Assembly (NCBI GenBank): GCA_027578815.1
Contig: JANBTH010000323.1
Coordinates: 1 to 20,720 of the forward strand
Direction of reading: 5' to 3'
Length of the DNA stretch: 20,720 nucleotides
Source of the DNA: Coemansia sp. RSA 1804
Taxonomy: Eukaryota; Kickxellomycota; Kickxellomycetes; Kickxellales; Kickxellaceae
Numbering within the stretch: the first letter of the stretch is position 1; each line of letters opens with the position of its first letter. This document shows positions 8,934 to 15,981 of the stretch, piece after piece. The translations under genes and the position numbers were made by a program. The notes below the pieces were generated by a model that did not search any database, was not told the DNA's origin, and saw nothing but the letters and a program-made list of their open reading frames with translations.

Positions 8934-10137
8934 TATGGCAATCGGGAATTCGCTAGATTCTGTGTGTGTCTATTCGAAGTGCTATAATTTGCAAAGACGT
9001 TGAAATAAGGCCGGGATTCAGCTGCTGTATGTATGTATTTTGTGATACTCGGACTGTGCGTCTGCTCAAGGTAAAAACAAAAGGGTGAACAAGAAGAAGA
9101 AATAGAGAGGAACGGCAAAGACAGAGGCAAGGCTGTGGGGGGAGGTTCTCACGCAGAGAAAGAAAAGTAAGGGTGGTGGTCGTATTGCGCAAAGTAATGT
9201 TCCCAGTAGTAATATTGTGAGAAAAATAGTTGACCAAAAGACGAGGAAAAAAGAAAGGACCTGGTTATAATCTCCTATTATTTATGGCTTTTTGATCTTG
9301 TAGGTGTGGTCTACAAAGTGTAGACAAAAGCAGAAATGATGTACAAGGCAAATCTCTGGCTCTGAAAGGGAGGGGGCAAAATGTGGTCTTTATGTGGTTC
9401 AGCTACGCGTTCGGCGGACAGTGAAAAAAAAACGAACAAGGTGATGGGAAAGTTTGCTGTCCATGGATCCCAAACCCCCCATGCCTTGTTTTATATCTCC
9501 GCCACTGCTGCGTGAAAGAAGCAAATATTCTGGTGGCTACTTGGGGAGATGAGCGCTGTATTCTTTTCCCTAGTTTTGCGTTGTTTCTTTCTACGTTGGG
9601 TGTTCGTGTTTGCAGGGTGAATGTGGATCCCAGCTTCACCAACGCATGCACGTAATGCCTATTCATCCTCTGCATACGCAGCACCTAGTCATCTCACCGA
9701 ACAAAGTAGAGCGACGATAAAGAACAAAACACATTGCCCCCCCCTGTGCTGACTTTTCTACACTTTGGCTATCTGTTTGAGTTTTCAGGATTATCCAAGC
9801 TGTTCACATTCGCGAATGCATATGCGCTAAACTCTACACAAAATCCTATTAGCGTCTGACCCTCCGCTGCCATGTTCGCAAACCAAGCAGTAGATTAAAA
9901 ATAAAGACACAGCTGCTGCACTCGTAGATGCAATTCCGTGTTATTAATTAAGCCGCTCAAGCGCAACTGCAGTGCATATTTGCTTTCTTCTTCACCTCCG
10001 TTTATTGATGCAATAGAATATGTTTGCTTTTACCCATTCATCAAAAGAGGTAATGTATCCACAACAATAGGCATTTGTGTGTAAATTCGCATCACAGAAA
10101 GAATTGGGAGAAAAAATCACTGTTGTCCCGAGTCAAG
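8934..10137. other. roughly 1.2 kb spacer between the Tat-SF1/Cus2 and kinase genes
   Basis: No convincing gene on either strand. It contains the 3' UTR of the Tat-SF1/Cus2 gene at its right end and upstream control sequence of the kinase at its left. Visible landmarks are an MCB-like ACGCGT at 9405-9410, a GC-centred palindrome at 9807-9818 overlapping a second at 9818-9825, and a run of eight C near 9737. The longest open frame here (9403-9684, minus) lacks an ATG at its 5' end and is not recognisable. Confidence 0.5.
10001..10006 (-). terminator. candidate polyadenylation signal of the Tat-SF1/Cus2 gene
   Basis: TTTATT on the plus strand reads AATAAA on the minus strand, about 130 bases downstream of the Tat-SF1/Cus2 stop codon. 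Position and sequence fit a cleavage and polyadenylation signal; fungal signals are loose, so this is tentative. Confidence 0.4.
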
Positions 10138-11493
10138 CTATTGTGAACATTCCTCATCTTCGTCCTGGATTTTACCCGCGCTGTCGGGATCGCTTTTATT
10201 CTTAATGGAGGATTTGTACCGAGCACGACCATTGTAAATCTCCGCCTCAATTTGTCTGCCTGAAAAAAACCGCCCATTCATTGCCTACACTTAATACAGC
10301 ATCGAATTTATACCAGACAACCAACCACACATGTCAGCATCCGTTTTTACAGTGTAAAAAAAGCCTGTCCAACTTGCTACCGATATATACATTACCTTTA
10401 CACACGCCTTGGCCACTGCCTCGCTTTTGAACTTGACGGCAATGACGCCTTCTTCTGAACGCTAAAACTTTATATATGAGTCAAGCCCAAAACACAGCTG
10501 GTTCTCCCTGGTTAGTAAAACAAAGTAAAAACATGTGCACTCGGTCGCCTTTAGAAAAATAAATAAATAAGTAAATAGAAAAAGAAAGGATAGGGACATT
10601 ATGCTAGCAACGGATGCTGAATATTCTTTACTTACATCAAAAATCTTTACGCTTGTAACCGTCCCGAGCTTTTCACATTCTGTTCGCACATCCTCTGTAA
10701 GATCAAGCAATAGAGTAACATCTTTTTCTAGCTCACCAATGGTAAACATGTGTTTGAGTATAACTGTGCGCCTATATCTTTCCGCGATCCCAACTGAATC
10801 CTCAGACCAGTCAAGCTTCCTTTCAAGTTGACCAAGCTGCTTTCTCGCGAGATTTGTATCAATTCGAGTCCGCTTTGGTTTGTACGCATCGGCCTTACGT
10901 TCGTTCTCGACATCTTTCCCTTCTCGTTCGCGAAACTCTGCTTCCTGCACGCTGATTCGGGTTGGTTCTGATGCCCGGAACTGCGAGTCGTCCAGAATAT
11001 TCACAGCAAGTTGCACAGACGGCGCCTTGTAATATGTTACCAGCGCATCTCCCTTGATATTTCCTTTCTCGTCACGGTACAACTTAACCCTAAGATTGCC
11101 TGTGAGGATATCCGGCATTATGGCCCCACATTGGGAAAAATACTGCGCAACCTCATCATCAGTCGTATCTGCTGGAAGCCCCGATATGTAGATACTAGTG
11201 TTTTCTTTCCTTCTGTCCACCTTGCGGATTTTGCGTTTGGCGCTCTGGTGGTGTTCTCCATTGTTCGTATCATGCTCGACAATTCCATAGGCCGATTGCT
11301 GCTTGCTCACAAGGGATTCGTCCCACATCGGAAACCACGCACTCCTTTCCTGGTCGTATTCGTATTTCGTCCCATCCTTTGGATCTGTAAAAATGTAGCG
11401 ACCTGCCTCGTCTACATATTCCACACGCGCATCCTTTGCAAAGTCAGCAAGCCGTGGAAATGCTTGTTCTTCTTGTTCCAAACTAGCCTGCAT
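10138..11493 (-). CDS. CUS2: Tat-SF1/Cus2-type U2 snRNP splicing factor, three exons
   Basis: Exons on the minus strand are 11493-10636, 10461-10396 and 10284-10138, all joined in phase 0, giving 356 residues. The N-terminus holds the Tat-SF1 signature (DGTKYEYDQERSAWFP, residues 40-55). RRM1 is about 99-180, with RNP2 IYISGL and RNP1 KGDALVTY. The second RRM is a UHM at about 243-333, with VILKHMF, acidic helix EDVRTECEKLG, VKIFD spliced to RSEEGVIAVKF, and the R-X-F loop NGRFFSGRQI. The tail is acidic. The family binds the SF3b1 ULM and helps U2 snRNP remodelling in pre-spliceosome assembly in the nucleus. The start at 11493 has A at -3 and begins next to family-like sequence. An in-frame ATG at 11556 would add 21 residues without family resemblance and has C at -3. 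Without splicing, the frame ends at 10462. Confidence 0.9.
10285..10395 (-). other. intron 2 of the Tat-SF1/Cus2 gene
   Basis: GTAATG donor at 10395 after AAG, and GTGTAG acceptor ending at 10285, 111 bases. Removal joins ACVK to AMNGRFFSGRQI and completes the UHM R-X-F loop, which independently supports both splice sites. Confidence 0.85.
10462..10635 (-). other. intron 1 of the Tat-SF1/Cus2 gene
   Basis: GTAAGT donor at 10635 after GAT, and TTTTAG acceptor ending at 10462, 174 bases. Removal joins VKIFD to RSEEGVIAVKF, restoring the RRM core. The intron is a multiple of three and has no in-frame stop except the TAG that forms its own acceptor. Confidence 0.88.
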
Positions 11494-11815
11494 AGTGCTT
11501 TGTTGCGAAATAAAATAATGTACTAGTGGTTTTGACAAATCGCATTTGCGTATCATGCGTCTAAAAGAGAAAAAAAAGTCTGGTAAACAGCCCTGTCGAT
11601 TTAAGCCACATATTTTGTATTATGGGTCTATACAGATGGCTTCTTGTTTTGTATCAGATTTAGAAGGAGAGAAAGGGGATTGGCTGTCTTGTTTTCTCTG
11701 AATGTTTACAATTATTTCTCTTTTGCCTTTCGGGTGGCATTATTATTTACACTTTCTCTTTTTTATTGTTTTTTTAATTTTTAATTTTTTTACTCACTAG
11801 TCTCAGCCTGCTCAA
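11494..11815. promoter_or_regulatory. divergent promoter of the CUS2 and NNF1 genes
   Basis: Head-to-head spacer. A CCAAT box (minus strand, 11683-11679) sits about 190 bases upstream of the CUS2 ATG. Pyrimidine-rich stretches face each gene, with T-rich sequence (11756-11790) before the NNF1 start. The TACTCACTAG just upstream of NNF1 and the TTTTAG at about 11561 on the minus strand resemble acceptors, so 5' UTR introns are possible on either side. Confidence 0.5.
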
Positions 11816-12517
11816 ATGGACGATTTGCAACCCCAGCGTTTCGATGAAGAAATACTGCTATCATCTTCCTGTCCCGATGGCGTGCGGTACCACAAGCTGT
11901 TATCAGTTCTTGACCGCTCTCTGTCATCTGTTGTAGACACTTTCAAGCTTGAGGATCTCTATGCTATATTCCCAGGGCTTGCGGAGGAGATCCCGGAGAA
12001 ACTCGCTGACAGCCATGAGCAAATCAGCTCGTACTTGAGAAACTCTGCAAATTCAGACTTTCAGGAAATACTAATGCAATATAATATGGCATGTAGGCTT
12101 TCTGCTCTTGACGCTCTGATCAGGGAGGCTATCGAGCGCAAGCAAGGCTCGGATGGTCAATCTGTTTCGAGTCTATCGCCTGAGAGTATCAATCGCGGCC
12201 GAGCCGCCGCCATCAAGCGCGCGGAGATTGCGCGGCTTAAAGAGAAGCTTGCTGGTCTGGAAAAGGAAAACGCAGAAAGCATAGTTCGCCTAAACGAATA
12301 CCGCGCGACGATGTCAGCCGAGCAGGCTTCTCTTGAAGCAACCATATTCCACGTTGAAAAAGTAAGCACAACAAACCTAACTACTACACATGTCTTGGCA
12401 AGCAAAGTGAAACACCACATTTCCACATAATTAAAGCAATGACTAACCCTACCTTGCCGCTTTCTGGTGTTAACCCTCTGTTGTGTGCAAATAATACGCG
12501 TGTAGCTCTCGGAATAG
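11816..12517 (+). CDS. NNF1: Nnf1/PMF1 kinetochore (MIS12 complex) subunit, terminal exon uncertain
   Basis: Exon 1 (11816-12361) encodes 182 residues. Residues 21-110 (DGVRYHKLLSVLDRSL, IFPGLAEEIP, FQEILMQYN, LSALDALIREAIERK) fit the Nnf1 domain, followed by a charged coiled coil at about 125-182. Nnf1 pairs with Mis12/Mtw1 and links CENP-C and CENP-A chromatin to the Ndc80 complex. A GTAAGC donor at 12362 follows a complete codon, with CTAAC branch motifs at 12377 and 12443. Three ends are possible: acceptor at 12505 giving LSE then stop at 12517 (chosen, because of the GACTAAC before it); acceptor at 12436 giving one residue then stop at 12442; or no splicing, with a stop at 12430. All give about 183-204 residues, normal for the family. 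It shares a divergent promoter with the splicing-factor gene. Confidence 0.78.
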
Positions 12518-12723
12518 TCAATAATATATTTTGTTTATTAATTTTTCATGGTTTGCAAAGCTGAAAAACTTGACTTTCATTGTGCTTGCACTTTTAGCAG
12601 GTTTTTTAAGTTTTTTCTTTTGCTTGACCTTTTCTTTCTTTCACACACAGCTTTGTTTTCTTGTATAATGAATCAGACAAGATAGCTAGAGGAAAAGATT
12701 CATGAACACCACAAACCGGCATC
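12518..12723. other. convergent 3' spacer between NNF1 and PPWD1
   Basis: AT-rich sequence between convergent 3' ends. TTTATT at 12534-12539 reads AATAAA on the minus strand, about 185 bases beyond the PPWD1 stop, a possible polyadenylation signal. No gene is seen. Confidence 0.5.
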
Positions 12724-14601
12724 CTAGCGTTGTTGTACCTGTATGCTTAGTATACTGATGTCCTCTAAGGGCTTGTCATGTTTGTCAGTTTTTGAGGACT
12801 CGATCAGATGAACCACATCAGACCCAGAGACAACACGCCCGAAAATAGTGTGCTTATCGTCGAGCCAGGGCGCAGACTCTATTGTAGTTATGAAAAACTG
12901 TGATCCATTGGTCTGAGGCCCAGAATTAGCCATGCTCAGCGTGTAAGGGCAGTCATGTCGTAGATTAGGCGTGAATTCATCTATAAACGGGCTCCCCCAT
13001 ATAGACTCTCCACCAGTGCCGTCGCCCAGCGGATCTCCTGTCTGTATCATAAAGCGTTTTATAACGCGGTGAAATATAACTCCGTTGTAGTATCCATTTT
13101 CTGAATGCACAGCAAAGTTCTCAACTGCCTTTGGCGCTTGCTCTGGAAATAAGATAATGTGGATATCGCCAAGAGTCGTGTGTAATACTGCCGAAGTTGC
13201 AGTGCGCTTTTTTGCAGGCATGACGGCCAAGGAAGCCTCCTCACGCGTGGGCTTCTCGTTAAACACGTCGCGTATGTTTTCCTGGGTTGAATGATCTGGC
13301 TCTTCTCGCGTGAACATGTAGAATCTTTTTCGCTTGTATGCTGTGCAAAATAGTGTGGGATCGCTAGAGTTTGTTCCTTGTTTGGCTTCAGGATTCGAAG
13401 AGGCAGCAAGTTCAGGCCTGGGAGCAATGTTGCTGGGAAGTGCCTGACAAAGAGCAATGTTTAGAAAACGATGCGGCTCTGGCCTCCCAAGCACACATAC
13501 GACCTTGTTTGTCAAAAGACTAATGACCTTTATGCCGAAAAGCGATGGAAATAGCAAAAGACGGCCACTAGAGTCAAAAATAACATTTGTGTTTCTAGCT
13601 TCTGAAGACTTTAGCAGCTCGTTTTCGGTGGCTAGGCGCCGCCCAAACTCCATGTCATCAAGCTTGAACTTACTGCCTTTATCGCTCTGTTGGATTGAAT
13701 TATTTGCACCTATTGACTCGTCAAACTTTCGATATAGCTTTCCTGTGGAAAACACAAAGATGCGGATGCTAGAATCGGTAGTGCTGGTGCATGCAAACAG
13801 CTCAAAGTCTGGCGAGAACACAATGCTGTTTGGGACGCACTTGCTCTTTTTAAACTCGTAGAGATCTGTCTGCGATTTAAGCGTAAAATCGACCAATTCC
13901 GGGAGTGCAAATGGCTCTTCCAAGGCCCAATACTCCACCGTCCCCCCCTTGTCTACGGACACTACGCACTCTGCAGTCGGATTGTAGGCCACCAGCATAA
14001 TTGGCTGTCGATGAATTTTATCAATGGTCCGCTTTGGCTTTGTTCCCGAGTATGGATCAAACAAATATGCAACTGGAGCGTCAGAATCAGTAACGAGTAC
14101 ACAGGCCGATTGATCCAGTGGATCTCTGACCCAACAAAGTGCACCTGGGATGAATTTTGTGTCGATGATCCCAATCATATCAAAATTGACAATATCAAAA
14201 ATCTTGACCGTCATATCTGCTGAAGCAGTCGCAAGCATCTGGCCATCAACAGAGACTGCGAAAGCGGTAATCGGCCCAAGATGAGCCCGGAATGTTTTGA
14301 CAAACTCAATACCCTTGTCTCGTTTTTTCCAAAACTTCACACGCCCGTCTGCAGACATTGTAATTACAAACCCTGTCTTTGTGACAGAAACGTAGGTGAC
14401 ATTGTCTCGATGCATATACGACTTCTCATACATTGAAGCACTGGGAAGACACTCGAGAGACCTACGGTCAAGCGACTGCGAATCCAAGGCGCGCTTCTTT
14501 GTTGAGCTCGATGTGTGACGTGCCGCTTCGACAGACCTGCCCAATGCATTACTCTCGCTTTCATGCGACGCCTCTGCTCCCCGCTTGATATTGCTACTCA
14601 T
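12724..14601 (-). CDS. PPWD1: WD40-repeat cyclophilin (PPWD1-type peptidyl-prolyl isomerase)
   Basis: Intact single-exon frame of 625 residues, close to the length usual for PPWD1. The N-terminal two thirds are a WD40 propeller opening with SMYEKSYMHRDNVTYVSVTK, then FVKTFRAHLGPITAFAVSVDG and LATASADMTVKIFDIVNF. The C-terminal 157 residues form a cyclophilin domain (from AVLHTTLGDIHIILFPEQAP). Catalytic residues are all present: FHRVIKRFMIQTGD with Arg at about 512, Phe 517, Met 518 and Gln 520, then MANSGPQTNGSQFFIT, then WLDDKHTIFGRV with Trp at about 579 and His 584. PPWD1 proteins are nuclear prolyl isomerases associated with the spliceosome. Upstream it shares a divergent promoter with the LAMTOR2 gene. 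The retained active-site Trp suggests cyclosporin sensitivity, an inference from the cyclophilin family. Confidence 0.94.
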   Translation of the reverse strand: MSSNIKRGAEASHESESNALGRSVEAARHTSSSTKKRALDSQSLDRRSLECLPSASMYEKSYMHRDNVTYVSVTKTGFVITMSADGRVKFWKKRDKGIEFVKTFRAHLGPITAFAVSVDGQMLATASADMTVKIFDIVNFDMIGIIDTKFIPGALCWVRDPLDQSACVLVTDSDAPVAYLFDPYSGTKPKRTIDKIHRQPIMLVAYNPTAECVVSVDKGGTVEYWALEEPFALPELVDFTLKSQTDLYEFKKSKCVPNSIVFSPDFELFACTSTTDSSIRIFVFSTGKLYRKFDESIGANNSIQQSDKGSKFKLDDMEFGRRLATENELLKSSEARNTNVIFDSSGRLLLFPSLFGIKVISLLTNKVVCVLGRPEPHRFLNIALCQALPSNIAPRPELAASSNPEAKQGTNSSDPTLFCTAYKRKRFYMFTREEPDHSTQENIRDVFNEKPTREEASLAVMPAKKRTATSAVLHTTLGDIHIILFPEQAPKAVENFAVHSENGYYNGVIFHRVIKRFMIQTGDPLGDGTGGESIWGSPFIDEFTPNLRHDCPYTLSMANSGPQTNGSQFFITTIESAPWLDDKHTIFGRVVSGSDVVHLIESSKTDKHDKPLEDISILSIQVQQR

Positions 14602-14889
14602 GTCGGCACTACTAGGTCGAAACGGTCCAGATCTTTGATAATGGATAAAAAAAGCAAAAAAAGGTAATAGACGGTATGTATTTTTTTAGCAATGAGGGGA
14701 TGGAGGACATGGAAAAAGCTTCAAAAACAAAAAGAATTATACAATCACTTGGATGGGAGATACCTTGTGAGGCTTATTAAAAGGGTTTTGGGTTTATGAA
14801 TTGGCCTGCCTGTTGCTTGTCTCCTTTCTCTTTGTTTCTATATGATATTTTTTCCCAATTTTTATACCTTTAGCTTTTTTGTCAAAATA
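14602..14889. promoter_or_regulatory. divergent promoter of the PPWD1 and LAMTOR2 genes
   Basis: Head-to-head spacer with a CCAAT box (minus strand, 14804-14800) about 200 bases upstream of the PPWD1 ATG. A C/T-rich stretch (14818-14865) precedes the LAMTOR2 start. An in-frame ATG at 14842 lies in this stretch and is treated as leader. Confidence 0.45.
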
Positions 14890-15774
14890 ATGCTCAGGTC
14901 CAAAAACTTGAAGAAAATTCTCGAGCAGGTGCTGACAAAGGACATTAGTATTTGCGCTGTTTTCAACGAGGATGGCGTGGTGCTTGCTCATGCTTCAACG
15001 CCAACAAGTCCCAATTCTCTATCCAAAAGAGAATCACACCAATTGCTGCATTCAGGAGTAGCCGCTGGCTCTGCAGATCCAAGCAGACCCAGACATGTTT
15101 GCGATGCGCAGTATGACAACGATATTATACAAAGCGATTATGGAAGCATGTCATCTCTTGGGAATTTCCAGTCACCCGCCAACCAAACACAGAGCCAATA
15201 CCCACTCTATACCAATAACAAACAAGCTTTTGGAACAGAACCGATCCAAGGAAAACAACTTGGCACAGTACACACTTCTGGCACAATGCCTTTGGTCCCC
15301 GAGCCAAGAACACATGCTTCTCCTACTTCTGCCTATAGTCCTGGTCGACACACTCGTCAGAATGAGGATAACGAGTCTGGTACTGGAAACTCTTATCTTT
15401 CATCATCTGCTGATGATCTTATTGGTAACCCGCCGAATCTGACTATGCGTGAGAGGCTTGAGGATGATTTGGCCATTGCTGCCAACATCTGGCAGAGCTA
15501 CGAAGGCGTCTCTGGATTGATTGAGAGAAAGGATCGCGACATGGATGAAGCTGCTGGCGACGGGAATTCCGAAGTACACGATACCAGCTTGGGTAACAGC
15601 TTGAATATGATCATAATTGAGTGCGAATATGGCAAAGCTGTTGTTACAAGACTTGGCAGCTACAGGCTGTTTATATTGAGCAAAGCATCCACCCCTCTTG
15701 GACTTTTAAGACTAAAGTCCACCAGTCTTAGCCAGTGCCTGGAAGAGTGTCTTTATTTGGGAAGATATACATAA
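14890..15774 (+). CDS. LAMTOR2: LAMTOR2-type roadblock subunit of Ragulator with a large insertion
   Basis: 294 residues from the ATG at 14890, chosen because MLRSKNLKKILEQVL aligns with the start of LAMTOR2 proteins; the in-frame ATG at 14842 would add 16 hydrophobic residues. The roadblock fold is seen in two blocks: residues 1-36 (ISICAVFNEDGVVLAHAS), and residues 190-290 (LAIAANIWQSYEG, LNMIIIECEYGKAVVTRLG, YRLFILSKASTPLGLLRLK, SLSQCLEECL). Between them lie about 150 residues rich in Ser, Thr, Pro, Gln and Asn with no recognisable domain. Animal LAMTOR2 has about 125 residues in total and no such insert. Ragulator tethers Rag GTPases to the vacuole or lysosome for TORC1 amino-acid signalling. 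The family call is strong at both ends. The insert has no stops and no good splice sites, so it looks coding. Confidence 0.82.
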   Translation: MLRSKNLKKILEQVLTKDISICAVFNEDGVVLAHASTPTSPNSLSKRESHQLLHSGVAAGSADPSRPRHVCDAQYDNDIIQSDYGSMSSLGNFQSPANQTQSQYPLYTNNKQAFGTEPIQGKQLGTVHTSGTMPLVPEPRTHASPTSAYSPGRHTRQNEDNESGTGNSYLSSSADDLIGNPPNLTMRERLEDDLAIAANIWQSYEGVSGLIERKDRDMDEAAGDGNSEVHDTSLGNSLNMIIIECEYGKAVVTRLGSYRLFILSKASTPLGLLRLKSTSLSQCLEECLYLGRYT

Positions 15775-15819
15775 TATGTAACATGCTCTGCTTTGCGTTT
15801 TGCTTCTATTCAAGTGTGA

Positions 15820-15825
15820 AATAAA
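15820..15825 (+). terminator. candidate polyadenylation signal of the LAMTOR2 gene
   Basis: Exact AATAAA about 45 bases downstream of the LAMTOR2 stop codon, in the short convergent spacer before the MDM31 stop. It is the only clear signal of this type in that spacer. Confidence 0.5.
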
Positions 15826-15981
15826 CAAGTGGGGAATGACAACAACACCTTATGAGAGCTTGAAATGCGATATGTGCCTCTCTGTTTCTCTGCCCCTGCA
15901 TAAACGCCAAATGTGTAGTTTCGATATTTCTTCTCAACAAAAGAGAAAAAGTGAAATGCCTGCTTGTTTAACATCAACCTT

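Noticed and set aside
8431..8987. Plus-strand open frames rich in Lys, Arg and Glu
   Set aside because: Products of the same A/G-rich tract on the other strand; no family resemblance.
9403..9684. 93-codon minus-strand open frame in the spacer
   Set aside because: It opens with GTG, not ATG, resembles no family, and lies where 3' UTR and promoter sequence are expected.
10462..10635. Hydrophobic tail of the Cus2 protein as a membrane anchor
   Set aside because: The segment is intron sequence by donor, acceptor and homology. Splicing restores the UHM exactly.
15000..15445. Intron inside LAMTOR2 explaining the insertion
   Set aside because: No good donor or acceptor pair is visible, and about 150 codons without a stop would be unlikely in non-coding sequence.
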